Below are positions 36,307 to 45,124 of a stretch of 64,000 nt of DNA, piece by piece. Where the stretch lies: positions 620,001 to 684,000 of the forward strand of contig NZ_CP022347.1 of NCBI RefSeq assembly GCF_002238335.1, in the 5' to 3' direction. Position 1 is the first letter of the stretch. Every line of letters starts with the position of its first letter. This stretch comes from Campylobacter avium LMG 24591. Lineage in GTDB: Bacteria; Campylobacterota; Campylobacteria; Campylobacterales; Campylobacteraceae. The notes under the pieces were generated by a model that did no database searches, was not told where the DNA came from, and saw only the letters and a program-made list of their open reading frames with translations. Position numbers and translations under genes: made by a program.

Positions 36307-36993
36307 TTACTGTACTTTGTAGCTTTTAATTAAATTTATGAAATTTTCAATTTTTAAAGCAAAGGAGCCAACCAAAACACCGTCGCAGTCTTTTATGCTT
36401 AGAATTTCATTTATATTTTTATCATTCACACTGCCGCCGTAAAGTAAAGGAGCCTTAGTTTTAGAAGTCAAAAAGCTTAGCACTTCAGCTATATCCTTAC
36501 TACCTGCACTAAGTCCTGTGCCTATGGAGTATATGGGCTCATAAGCTAGGATTAAATTTTCATAGGCTAAATCTATGTCTTTGATTTGTGCTGCTAAAAA
36601 CTCTTTTGTTTTATTTTCTTTTTTTGTGTTTAAATCCTCTCCTATGCAAAAGATTATCTTGTATTTATGCTTTTTTGCAAAGTCAAATTTAGCCCTTATA
36701 AGCTCATCATTATCGCCCAAGGCTCTTCTTTCAGAGTGTCCTATCAATACAGCTTTTACGCCAAATTCGTCTAAATGCTCTTTGCCAAGCTCGCCTGTGA
36801 AAGCTCCGTTTATGCAAGGGTAAAAATTTTGCACTCCTAGTTCAAACTTAAAATCTCCTTGCAACAAGGCCGTGCTAGGAGGAAAGACAAAGACTTCTCT
36901 TTTATTTAGCCCTAAAAATTCATTCAGCCTTTTTGCGTAAAGTTCAAAGGAGGCTCTGCTGTGATTGCATTTTAAATTTGCTGCAAATATCAC
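36307..36993 (-). CDS. tpiA: Triosephosphate isomerase
   Basis: Interconverts DHAP and glyceraldehyde 3-phosphate. The 228 residues form the short epsilonproteobacterial type. Catalytic residues are visible: the lysine in FAANLKCN, the histidine in VLIGHSERR and the glutamate in [12 protein letters not shown], with phosphate loop LLYGGSVN. It overlaps pgk by 4 bp as the last gene of gap-pgk-tpiA. Confidence 0.95.
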   Translation of the reverse strand: MIFAANLKCNHSRASFELYAKRLNEFLGLNKREVFVFPPSTALLQGDFKFELGVQNFYPCINGAFTGELGKEHLDEFGVKAVLIGHSERRALGDNDELIRAKFDFAKKHKYKIIFCIGEDLNTKKENKTKEFLAAQIKDIDLAYENLILAYEPIYSIGTGLSAGSKDIAEVLSFLTSKTKAPLLYGGSVNDKNINEILSIKDCDGVLVGSFALKIENFINLIKSYKVQ

Positions 36994-38198
36994 TGCTTTA
37001 TCCTAAGCGGCTTAACTCCGGGCAATTCCTTACCCTCTATAAGCTCTAAAGAAGCACCACCACCTGTCGATATAAAGGTCATCTCATCAGCGTCCCCAGC
37101 CCTTGCAACAACATCAGCAGTATCGCCCCCACCTATAACAGTTGTAGCGTGGCTTTCGGCTATGTAGTGGCTCATCTTTATGCTACCCTTGCTAAATTTA
37201 TCTATCTCAAAAACACCCATAGGACCATTCCACCAGATAGTATGAGCATCAGAAATCACTTCCTTAAAAAGCCTCACGCTAGCAGGACCTATGTCAAGCC
37301 CCATATAGCCATTTGGAATTTCTTGGCAAGGCGAAAAATGTATCATCGCATCTTGTGAGCAAGTTTGCGCACTTACCACATCAACAGGCAGGTAAATTTT
37401 CACGCCTAAATTTTTGCCCTTGATTAGAATTTTATTTGCTTCTTCTATCAAGTCTTCTTCTAAAAGCGAATTTCCTATATCATAGCCAAGTGCCTTTAAG
37501 AAGGTAAAGGCCATACCTCCGCCTATGATTAATTTATCAACCCTTGGTAAGAGATTTGTTAAAGCTTGTAGCTTCCCGCTTACCTTAGAGCCTCCAACTA
37601 TGGCCACAAAAGGTCTAGCAGGTTTTTTTATCAAATTTTCAGCAAATTCTATCTCTTTTAAAAGTAAAAAGCCAGCCGCCTTTTTATCATCATCAAAGAA
37701 ATTAGTTATAGCCTCTACACTAGCGTGTGCTCTATGACAAACCCCAAAGGCGTCATTTATGTAAATTTCAGCCATAGAGGCTAGTTCCTTAGCTAGGTTT
37801 TCATCGTTTTTTGTCTCGCCCTTTTCAAAACGCAAATTTTCAAGCATTAAAATTTCACTAGCGGGTAAGTTCTTAGCCTTTGTTTTTGCGTCCTCTCCCA
37901 CGATGTCTTTAGCTAGTAAAACTTCTTTTTTAAGTAGTCTTGCAAGTCTTTTTGCAACGGGCTCTAGTGAGTATTTTGAGCTAATTTCTTTTGGGCGTCC
38001 AAGATGAGAGGCTAAGATAACAGCACAGCCATTGTCTAAACAATATCTTATCGTAGGGATTGCAGAGCGAATTCTTCTATCATCTGTTATGTTTAAAAAC
38101 TCATCCTGAGGTACATTAAAATCGCACCTTATCAAGACTTTTTTACCGGCTAAGTCTATGTCTTTTATGGAGATTATCTCGTTTTTTTCATCTAACAT
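36990..38198 (-). CDS. pgk: Phosphoglycerate kinase
   Basis: Transfers phosphate between 1,3-bisphosphoglycerate and ADP. The 402 residues include [49 protein letters not shown] and the C-terminal [14 protein letters not shown]. Typical single-gene length. It lies between gap (9 bp upstream) and tpiA (4-bp overlap). Campylobacter lack phosphofructokinase as a rule, so this operon mainly serves gluconeogenesis. Confidence 0.97.
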   Translation of the reverse strand: MLDEKNEIISIKDIDLAGKKVLIRCDFNVPQDEFLNITDDRRIRSAIPTIRYCLDNGCAVILASHLGRPKEISSKYSLEPVAKRLARLLKKEVLLAKDIVGEDAKTKAKNLPASEILMLENLRFEKGETKNDENLAKELASMAEIYINDAFGVCHRAHASVEAITNFFDDDKKAAGFLLLKEIEFAENLIKKPARPFVAIVGGSKVSGKLQALTNLLPRVDKLIIGGGMAFTFLKALGYDIGNSLLEEDLIEEANKILIKGKNLGVKIYLPVDVVSAQTCSQDAMIHFSPCQEIPNGYMGLDIGPASVRLFKEVISDAHTIWWNGPMGVFEIDKFSKGSIKMSHYIAESHATTVIGGGDTADVVARAGDADEMTFISTGGGASLELIEGKELPGVKPLRIKQ

Positions 38199-38207
38199 AT
38201 TTTTCCT

Positions 38208-39206
38208 TTAGTTCTTATCAGCCACATAAACAGCCATATCCACAAGCCTTGATGAGTAGCCCCATTCATTATCATACCAAGCTATAATCTTTACAAAATC
38301 ATCGCAAATTACCTGTGTTAAATCACTTGCCACTATAGCACCATAAGATGAGCCTATGAAATCGCTTGAAACTCTCTCATCATCATCCACGGCTAAAAAG
38401 CCCTTTAAATTCGTAGCGGCTGCCTTTCTAAAGGCTTCATTTAGCTCATCCTTGCTTACTTTTTTGCCAAGCTGTGCGGTTAAATCAACGCTTGATACAT
38501 CTATGACAGGCACACGCATACTTTGGCCGTGAAGCTTGCCGTCAAGCTCTGGCATAACAAGTTTCATAGCCTTTGCAGCTCCGGTTGTGGTTGGGATGAT
38601 GTTTTGTGCTGCGGCTCTACTTCTTCTTTTATCCTTTGTTTTTGCGTCTATTATGCTTTGTCCATTTGTATAAGCGTGTATGGTAGTCATAAGTCCTTTT
38701 TGAATTTTAAAATTATCCTCTAAAACCCTACACACAGGACCTAAGCAGTTTGTGGTGCAGCTTGCATTTGAGATGATTTTTTCTCCTTTATAAAGATGAG
38801 AATTTACACCCATCACATAAGTAGGCGTATCATCCTTTGCAGGTGCTGACATAATTACTTTTTTAATACCCTTATCTAAAAAGTCCTTGCATTTTTCAAG
38901 CTTTAAATGCACTCCTGTGCATTCTAAAACTATATCAGCACCAAAGGCTGCAAAATCAAGCTCTTTTATATCTCTACTTTTAAATACCTTTATCCTCTTG
39001 CCATTTATGAGCAAATCATCATCTACGCTATCTATCTCGCCCTTAAATTCGCCATGCACGGTATCATACTTAAAAAGGTATTTCGTAAGTTCTATATCGG
39101 TAGTGTCATTTATAGCTACAAGCTCTACATCATCTCTTTGTAAAACTATCCTTGCTACACATCTTCCAATGCGACCAAAGCCGTTTATCGCTATCTTTAC
39201 AGCCAT
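38208..39206 (-). CDS. gapA: Glyceraldehyde-3-phosphate dehydrogenase
   Basis: Phosphorylating GAPDH of 332 residues. The Rossmann motif INGFGRIGR and the catalytic cysteine in SNASCTTNCLGP are intact, with WYDNEWGYSSR at the C-terminus. First gene of gap-pgk-tpiA, divergent from nadD across 60 bp with AAAGGAAAG before the ATG. By context it works mostly in the gluconeogenic direction. Confidence 0.97.
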   Translation of the reverse strand: MAVKIAINGFGRIGRCVARIVLQRDDVELVAINDTTDIELTKYLFKYDTVHGEFKGEIDSVDDDLLINGKRIKVFKSRDIKELDFAAFGADIVLECTGVHLKLEKCKDFLDKGIKKVIMSAPAKDDTPTYVMGVNSHLYKGEKIISNASCTTNCLGPVCRVLEDNFKIQKGLMTTIHAYTNGQSIIDAKTKDKRRSRAAAQNIIPTTTGAAKAMKLVMPELDGKLHGQSMRVPVIDVSSVDLTAQLGKKVSKDELNEAFRKAAATNLKGFLAVDDDERVSSDFIGSSYGAIVASDLTQVICDDFVKIIAWYDNEWGYSSRLVDMAVYVADKN

Positions 39207-39266
39207 TTTCTTTCCTTTTTGAAAATAAATGTTGAAATTCTACAAAAAAAAGGTTAAAATTAAATT

Positions 39267-39818
39267 ATGAAGATAGCACTTTTTGGAGGAAGTTTTGACC
39301 CACCTCATTTTGGACACGATGCCATTGTCAAAAAAGCCTTGCAAAGCCTTGATATAGATAAACTCATCATCATACCAACTTTTATAAGTCCTTTTAAAAG
39401 CTCTTTTAAGGCTGATGAGAAAAAGAGATTTGAGTGGGTTAGTCTTATTTGGCGAAATTTAGAAAGGCTTGAAATTTCAGATTATGAGCTTTTGCAAAAA
39501 AGGCCTGTGCCTAGCATAGAAACGGTGGAGTTTTTTGAAAAAAAGTATGAGTGCGATAAAATTTATCTCATCATAGGAGCTGACCATTTAGAAAAGCTAA
39601 GCTCTTGGTATAGATATGAGGATTTACGAAAAAAGGTAGAATTTGTGGTTGCAAAAAGAGGAGAGATAAAGATACCAAAGAGCTTTAAAATTTTAGATAT
39701 AAGTGCTGATATTTCATCAAGTTTTATAAGGGAAAATTTATATATAAAGGCGGTTGATACACATATAAAAGATGATGTATTTAAATGCTACTGCAAGGAT
39801 AAGAATGAAAAGAGTTGA
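39267..39818 (+). CDS. nadD: Nicotinate-nucleotide adenylyltransferase
   Basis: Adenylates nicotinate mononucleotide in NAD synthesis. The 183 residues have the nucleotidyltransferase motif GGSFDPPHFGHDAIV (HxGH) and ISSSFIREN, equivalent to ISSTxIR. The 3' end overlaps rsfS by 14 bp in another frame, and the same gene pair occurs in C. jejuni next to gapA. Confidence 0.94.
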   Translation: MKIALFGGSFDPPHFGHDAIVKKALQSLDIDKLIIIPTFISPFKSSFKADEKKRFEWVSLIWRNLERLEISDYELLQKRPVPSIETVEFFEKKYECDKIYLIIGADHLEKLSSWYRYEDLRKKVEFVVAKRGEIKIPKSFKILDISADISSSFIRENLYIKAVDTHIKDDVFKCYCKDKNEKS

Positions 39819-40122
39819 AGAGATAGTAAAAATTTTAGAGGATAAAAAGGCTGAGGATGTAGAAATTTTGGATATGAGAGATAGTGAGTATTTTGTGTCT
39901 TTCGTAGTCATTGCTACCACCTTAGCACAAAAACACGCCGCTTCTTTAGTGGATGAGCTAAAAATGAGGCTAAAGGCGCAAAATGAGAGCTTTTTAAATA
40001 TAGAAAGCAGCGATGAATGGAGCGTACTTGATTTAGGCGACATACTTATACATCTTTTAAGCGAGGATTATAGAAAAATTTATGACATAGAAAGCTTTTT
40101 AAAAGAGCTTAAAAAGAGATAA
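39805..40122 (+). CDS. rsfS: Ribosomal silencing factor RsfS
   Basis: RsfS/Iojap-family protein of 105 residues that binds ribosomal protein L14 and blocks subunit joining when nutrients are short. Motifs: DMRDSEYFVSFVVIAT, SSDEWSVLDLGDILIHLLSE and REFYDLE-like KIYDIESF. Start ATG 39805 inside nadD has AAGGAT upstream. Confidence 0.93.
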   Translation: MKRVEEIVKILEDKKAEDVEILDMRDSEYFVSFVVIATTLAQKHAASLVDELKMRLKAQNESFLNIESSDEWSVLDLGDILIHLLSEDYRKIYDIESFLKELKKR

Positions 40123-40136
40123 GAAAGGATTTGTAA

Positions 40137-41140
40137 ATGTCTAAATTTTGCCTAGCAAAGCAGGGCTTTGAGAGCAAGTTTGTTTATAATTTAAAGGGAC
40201 TATATTATAGAACTTTTAGAAAAAATAACTTAGAAAAACTTTTATCAAAATTACTTTTAGAGTATGACGATAAAATAAATGAGATAAAACAAAGGCTTGA
40301 TTATTACTGTGATTTTAAAGAGCTTCCTAAAATTTACAATAACACCTACTACAAAGACGGCGGCTCGGTGTATTGGTTCGATTTTTATAAATATTTTATT
40401 TTGATAAGAGCTTGAAATACAATCTGGAATTTGGCGATGTAAATTACGAGGCAAAAGAGCCCTCCTTTGCAAAAAGCAGGCCTGTAAAGATAGAAAAAAG
40501 TAATAATATTTTATTAAAACTTGAAGCAAGAAGGCATTTTAGATTTTTAAGCAAAGATTTCTTAAGCTCTGTGCCAAGATATGAGGATAAGCTAGATAAG
40601 GTATTTTTTAGGGGAGGGTGCTATCAAATTCATAGACGTGAATTTATGAGAAAGCATTTTGGCAAGACTTTTTTAAACGCAGCACATATAGGGCATAAAA
40701 ATTCTTTAAAAGATAAGGAGCTTAAAAGCTGGGCTACAAATAAAAAAGCTTCCTTAAAAGAACATTTAAATTATAAGCTTATATTAAATCTTGAGGGAAA
40801 CGATGTGGCTAGCAACTTAAAATGGCTAATGAGTTCAAATTCACTAGCAATAATGCCAAAGCCAAAATTTGAAACTTGGTTTATGGAGGGAAAATTAAAA
40901 GAAAATTTTCATTATCTTCTTATCAAAGATGATCATATCGACTTTGAGGAGAGAGTGAGCTTCATCTTAGAAAATACAGAGTTAGCAAAAGAAATCATAG
41001 CGAACGCAAATTTATACTGTGAGAAATTTAAAGATGAAAAGCTTGAAACGCTTTTAAATTTGCTAGTTTTAAGGAAATTCTTTTATCTAAGTGGACAAAT
41101 TGATGTGAGTAATAAGGAGAGAATTTTATTTGAAGCTTAA
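40137..41140 (+). pseudogene. GT90/LpsA-type LPS glycosyltransferase, frameshifted
   Basis: Two adjacent ORFs (40137-40415, 92 residues; 40412-41140, 242 residues, in another frame) together read as one CAP10/LpsA-like glycosyltransferase. The first gives the N-terminus (KQGFESKFVYNLKGLYY, VYWFDFYKYF). The second gives the GT90 core (FFRGGCYQIHRREF, LILNLEGNDVASNLKWLMSS, MPKPKFETWFMEG). In related proteins DFYKYF continues directly into FD..LK.N.EFGDVNYE; here that continuation is in the other frame, so the shift lies near 40395-40405. There is no long homopolymer at the break. It may be a pseudogene, a sequencing error or programmed; product would modify LOS. Confidence 0.75.
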
Positions 41141-41217
41141 TTTTGCTTAAGAATAAGGTTTGCACCCTTAGCAGGACTAGTTTTAGCCACTCATTTGTCA
41201 TAATTAGCTTGAGTTAG

Positions 41218-41246
41218 AATTTACCAGCCTTTTGAGCTAGTAAATT
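41218..41246. terminator. Inverted repeat between convergent genes
   Basis: AATTTACCAGC and GCTAGTAAATT pair over 10 of 11 positions around CTTTTGA, immediately before the symporter stop codon. T-runs are poor on either side, so this is a weak terminator candidate for the two convergent transcripts. Confidence 0.35.
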
Positions 41247-42626
41247 TCAGCTATCATACACTTTTTTATCAAGTGTTTTTAAATTTTTAGCAGTGCAAAG
41301 TGCCGAAGTCATAGCACCTGATACATTACTAGCTGTTCTTGCCATATCTATGATAGGATCTATGGCTAGTATAAGGCTTAACATCATAAAATTATCCCCA
41401 AAGCCAAGTCCAGCCAGCATGATAGAAGCAGCCATTGTCGCACTTCCCGGAACTCCTGCTATGCCCAAAGAGCCAAGCACGGCTACAAGCACTATCATAA
41501 GAGCAAAAGAAATATCAAATTCCACGCCCAAAGCAAAGCAAACAAATACAGCAGCCATAGCAGGAAAATATCCAGCACAGCCGTTCAGTCCTGTGGTGCT
41601 GCCTATGGAAGCTACGAAATTTGCTACCACAGGACTAACTCCTAGCTTTTTTTCTAAGACAGAAACCGTCATCGGTAGCGTTCCAAGAGACGATCTAGAA
41701 CTAAAGGCAAAAAGCCACACGCTAAAGGCTTTTTTAGCGTATTTTATAGGGTTAAGCCCTTGAGAAAGTAGTAGTAAAAAATGCACTCCAAACATTATAA
41801 ACATGGCTACATAAGTAAGCACTATGAAAAGGCCGGCCGTTTTTATGGCTTCAAAGCCATTGCTAAGTATTACATTTGACATCATGCAAACAACAGCGTA
41901 TGGCATAAATTTTATAACTATTTTTGTCATGTTCATCATTATGCCGTGGGAAATATTTATGAAATTTTCAAAGCTAACAAAGGCTTTTTCATACTCTGCT
42001 TGTTTTGAAATTTGCTTTGCGCAAAGTCCTATTAAGAATGAAAAAATCACTATGGCTATTATGTTTTCTTTACTGTAAGCTGTTATGAGATTGCTTGGGA
42101 TTAAATTTAAGATTATGCTTGAAAAGCTTTGAATTTCTCTTAGCTCTCTTGCTCCAGCATTGTCATTAAAATTAGAGCCTAAATCAAACATATACGCCAA
42201 TGCAAGTCCTATAATAGCGGCTATTGCTGTGCTAAAAAGTATCCAAAAAAGGCTTATGCTAAGCAAGGAGGAAAGTTTGATGTTTTTATCGATTTCTATA
42301 ATAACCTTTATTATACATACGCTTACAAGAGGGATTACAAGCATTTTTATAAAGGCTACAAACACAGAGCTAAAAAAGGAGAAATAATGCTTAGCTTCCT
42401 TAAACCACAGCACCGCATTTTCTTTGTCTGGAAAATCGGCAAAAAATTGCAATACAAATCCAAAGCCAAGCCCCACAATAAGCGCGATAAACATCCTAAA
42501 CGAAAAGTTGTATTTAAAATCACGCATTTTTTTAAGCAGATAAAATATCACAAAAAGTGTGAGCAAAACAAACACGGTTTGCGGTGTAGAAATCATTATA
42601 AAATTTTGAAAAAATGCCAAATTCAT
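41247..42626 (-). CDS. DAACS-family symporter, TcyP/YdjN-like (probable cystine uptake)
   Basis: A 459-residue membrane protein of the dicarboxylate/amino acid:cation symporter family. The serine-rich re-entrant loop FSSRSSLGTLPMT and the second-loop motif GVPGSATMAASIMLAGLG are present, as are about eight to ten helices. The sequence resembles the YdjN/TcyP cystine importers more than glutamate or C4-dicarboxylate carriers. Monocistronic; it has an upstream palindrome (42674-42698). Confidence 0.78.
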   Translation of the reverse strand: MNLAFFQNFIMISTPQTVFVLLTLFVIFYLLKKMRDFKYNFSFRMFIALIVGLGFGFVLQFFADFPDKENAVLWFKEAKHYFSFFSSVFVAFIKMLVIPLVSVCIIKVIIEIDKNIKLSSLLSISLFWILFSTAIAAIIGLALAYMFDLGSNFNDNAGARELREIQSFSSIILNLIPSNLITAYSKENIIAIVIFSFLIGLCAKQISKQAEYEKAFVSFENFINISHGIMMNMTKIVIKFMPYAVVCMMSNVILSNGFEAIKTAGLFIVLTYVAMFIMFGVHFLLLLSQGLNPIKYAKKAFSVWLFAFSSRSSLGTLPMTVSVLEKKLGVSPVVANFVASIGSTTGLNGCAGYFPAMAAVFVCFALGVEFDISFALMIVLVAVLGSLGIAGVPGSATMAASIMLAGLGFGDNFMMLSLILAIDPIIDMARTASNVSGAMTSALCTAKNLKTLDKKVYDS

Positions 42627-42673
42627 ACTTACCTTTCAAGTTTTTTGCCCCTATGCTATCAGCAAAAAACTTA

Positions 42674-42698
42674 AAATAAGATAAATACTATCTTATTT
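42674..42698. promoter_or_regulatory. Perfect 10-bp inverted repeat between ept-like and symporter genes
   Basis: AAATAAGATA and TATCTTATTT flank a 5-base spacer. On the minus strand it lies upstream of the symporter start and downstream of the ept-like stop, and is followed by TAAGTTTTTTG. It can be read as a terminator for the transferase gene or as an operator for the symporter. Confidence 0.45.
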
Positions 42699-42740
42699 AC
42701 TAAAGTAAGCTAAATTTGCCGCTAAAATACGCTAGTATTG

Positions 42741-42762
42741 AGTATAGGTCACTACCTATACT
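42741..42762. terminator. Perfect 9-bp hairpin at the end of the ept-like gene
   Basis: AGTATAGGT and ACCTATACT surround CACT, overlapping the last codons and stop of the transferase gene. There is no clear T-run, so it may stabilise the mRNA end or act with the inverted repeat 45 bp downstream. Confidence 0.4.
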
Positions 42763-45115
42763 CTCCTTTCTCTCCAGCTAAGATAACCTTTACCTGAGCA
42801 TCGTAAAAATAAGCTTCTTGTGAATTTGCGTAAAAATTTTTATTATGATTCCAAAGCAAAAGATCTAAATCCTTTTCAAAGCCTCTTTCTTTTACTGTGA
42901 AATTTGCATTTTTTACTTTTTCATAAAGCTTATGAGGAAATGAAATGGCATTTATAGCTTTGCTATCTATCACTTCTTGTATATGCTTTTTGGCCTTTTC
43001 ATCAAAATTTTCCTCATTAAAAGTTAAGTAATAACTTGTGTAAAATCCAGCTTCTTTAAAAAGTGCCAAAGCCTTGTAATTACGACTTTCTATAATGAAA
43101 TTTTTTATATCAAAATCACTTTCTTTTGAAATTTGCAAAAGTGTTTTTAAGGCTTTTTCTTTATTGTTTTCATCTAAATTTTTAAAATCAAGCCAAATTT
43201 TAGCTTCAAAACCACTTTCTTCCTTTCTTTTTGAGACTAAGTTTAGCATAGTTTTTAAGTCCAAATTTATAGATGTATCCTTGCCATCGTGTCCCACATC
43301 AAAATAATTATCTAAAAAATACACATCTATTTCATAATTTTGATAAATCTTGCTAAAATCCTCAAATTTCTTAATTTCATTAGTTCTGTGTAACCAAATT
43401 TTAGCAGGTGCTTTAAATGGATAAGCTTGTTTTAATTCTAAGTCATAATCCCTACTTTCCACATAAAGTCTCTTTCGTTTTTCATCGTAATTTTGCGAAA
43501 AGATAGAGTAAGTTTCATCATAATCCTTGCTATAAATTCCTAAAATATCTAAAAAAGAATGCAAGAAATTATCATTCATAAAAGCTTTTTCTTGCGCTTT
43601 TTGTATCCTTTGAAGTACTGCAGGATAAGAGCTTTTAAAAGAATCACTTAGAAAAATCATAAAAGGAATTTCAGCCATATATCTTGATGGTGAGACGTGA
43701 GTGTGCCCGTAAAGGTCTCTAAAATCATACACCTCATCGCCATGATCACTAAAATAAAAGATGATTGCTTCCTCGTCTTTAAAATGCTTAAAAATCTCAC
43801 TCACAACAAAGTCGTTATAATACACTGCATTAAGATAATGAGACTTTATCCTAGCTTGTTTTTTGCTTAGTTTCTCACTTTCATTTAGTTTGTCAAGTTT
43901 GTTATCTTGTAAATCCTTTTCGCTAAATTTATCAAAGTTTTTAGGATATCTTTGCTCATAAGATACGTGAGTTCCCATAAGATGAAAGACATAAAATTCA
44001 AAGTCTTTGTCCTCCTTGATATTAGGAAGTTCTTTTATAAGCCCCTCATCTTTTGCGACTGATTTAGTAGAAAAAGCTTTGCCTATGTATAAATTTTTAT
44101 GAGCTCTTCTTGCTATGCTTTCGGGTGCATTGCCATACACAGAAATAGCTTCTTGGTTAGAAAGCCAGTAGGTGTAGTATCCTGCCTTTTTCATCAAATC
44201 AACTATATTCATATGCTTAAACCAAGGTTTTGAGGCATTTTCATAATTTATAAATGTTAAGGCTCTACTAAGTGCTGGATTTGTATTGCTATGAGATGAG
44301 ATCACATCCTTAAATACAAAAAGATTGCCTTCTTCTTTTATTTTGTCTAAATTTGGAGTAGTTTTTAAAGGATAATTATACAAACTCATATAATTTCTTT
44401 GCGTAGATTCGCCTAGTATTAAAACTACCTTTGGAATTTTAAGTTTATTTGTGACGGAGTAATTGTTTTCATCAAAGTCATCTAGAAGCTTTTTAAGGCT
44501 TTCTAACTCATTTATATATTTATTATTTTTTCCAAAAACAGAGCTTAAAACCTCGTAGTTTTGCAAAAGTATTATATCATCGCTTAAGTATGCTTCGTGT
44601 TTTTTTATCACTTGAAAAAGACAGAGCAAGAAAAGCAAAATTTTAAAGATGTCTAAAAGGTGGTATTTGTTTGGGATATTTATTTTTTTAAAAGGAAGTT
44701 TAAAGATTAAAACAGAAATGATTATAAAAAGAGCAATCCCCCCCCCCGTCTTCATTGTTAGGTAAGAGCTGAAAAATTCATTAATCTCTGCTACTCTTGT
44801 TAAAAACAAAACCTCAACAAAGGCAGCATTTAAAAAAGAATCAAATTGTAAAAACAAAAAAGTATTTACAATAGCAAGCACAAAACAAATGCCTACAAGC
44901 AGCCTTTGTAAAAAGGTATTTAAAAATTTTGGCAAAAAAGCAAGTATAAAAAATAAGACAAATAAAACAGCAAAATTTCGTCTCAAAAATACAGACATTT
45001 TTTCCAAAAACTCCCAAAAACCAGGATATACTAATGGCGATAAATGCACCAAAGCAAGCAAGAAAAGATTTGTAAAAAGAATGTAAATAAAAGCTCTGTT
45101 TATAATGACAGGCAT
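42752..45115 (-). CDS. Phosphoethanolamine transferase (EptA/EptC-like) with extra C-terminal domain, phase-variable
   Basis: A 787-residue inner membrane enzyme. Residues 1-175 hold about five membrane helices; 225-540 are the alkaline-phosphatase-like pEtN transferase domain with the nucleophile threonine in ILGESTQRNYMSLYNYPLKT, FHLMGTHVSYEQRYP and FYFSDHGDEVYD. It would add phosphoethanolamine to lipid A, LOS core or FlgG, as C. jejuni EptC does. Two oddities stand out. A G10 tract (coding strand, 44738-44747) encodes GGG 124-126 and is in frame here. The C-terminal about 215 residues (572-787) form an added GDPD/menorin-like domain (WLHRTNE, YEIDVYF, FDVGHDG, IWLDFKNLD). Usual family length is near 500-550. 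Confidence 0.85.
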   Translation of the reverse strand: MPVIINRAFIYILFTNLFLLALVHLSPLVYPGFWEFLEKMSVFLRRNFAVLFVLFFILAFLPKFLNTFLQRLLVGICFVLAIVNTFLFLQFDSFLNAAFVEVLFLTRVAEINEFFSSYLTMKTGGGIALFIIISVLIFKLPFKKINIPNKYHLLDIFKILLFLLCLFQVIKKHEAYLSDDIILLQNYEVLSSVFGKNNKYINELESLKKLLDDFDENNYSVTNKLKIPKVVLILGESTQRNYMSLYNYPLKTTPNLDKIKEEGNLFVFKDVISSHSNTNPALSRALTFINYENASKPWFKHMNIVDLMKKAGYYTYWLSNQEAISVYGNAPESIARRAHKNLYIGKAFSTKSVAKDEGLIKELPNIKEDKDFEFYVFHLMGTHVSYEQRYPKNFDKFSEKDLQDNKLDKLNESEKLSKKQARIKSHYLNAVYYNDFVVSEIFKHFKDEEAIIFYFSDHGDEVYDFRDLYGHTHVSPSRYMAEIPFMIFLSDSFKSSYPAVLQRIQKAQEKAFMNDNFLHSFLDILGIYSKDYDETYSIFSQNYDEKRKRLYVESRDYDLELKQAYPFKAPAKIWLHRTNEIKKFEDFSKIYQNYEIDVYFLDNYFDVGHDGKDTSINLDLKTMLNLVSKRKEESGFEAKIWLDFKNLDENNKEKALKTLLQISKESDFDIKNFIIESRNYKALALFKEAGFYTSYYLTFNEENFDEKAKKHIQEVIDSKAINAISFPHKLYEKVKNANFTVKERGFEKDLDLLLWNHNKNFYANSQEAYFYDAQVKVILAGEKGEYR
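44738..44747 (-). repeat. Poly-G tract (G10, seen as C10 on + strand) in the ept-like gene
   Basis: Ten consecutive C on the given strand, equal to G10 in the coding direction, within a membrane-helix codon run. The gene reads through in the present length. Typical Campylobacter phase-variation tract; one base gained or lost truncates the protein at about residue 125-130. Confidence 0.92.
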
Positions 45116-45124
45116 AAAGTCTCC

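Noticed and set aside
36099-36329. Possible 76-codon gene in the omp-tpiA gap
   Set aside because: Begins inside the terminator T-run, no ribosome site, no similarity I recognise, and runs into tpiA.
41293-41763. 156-codon ORF antisense to the symporter gene
   Set aside because: Shadow of a membrane protein gene; the sense frame has the conserved transporter loops.
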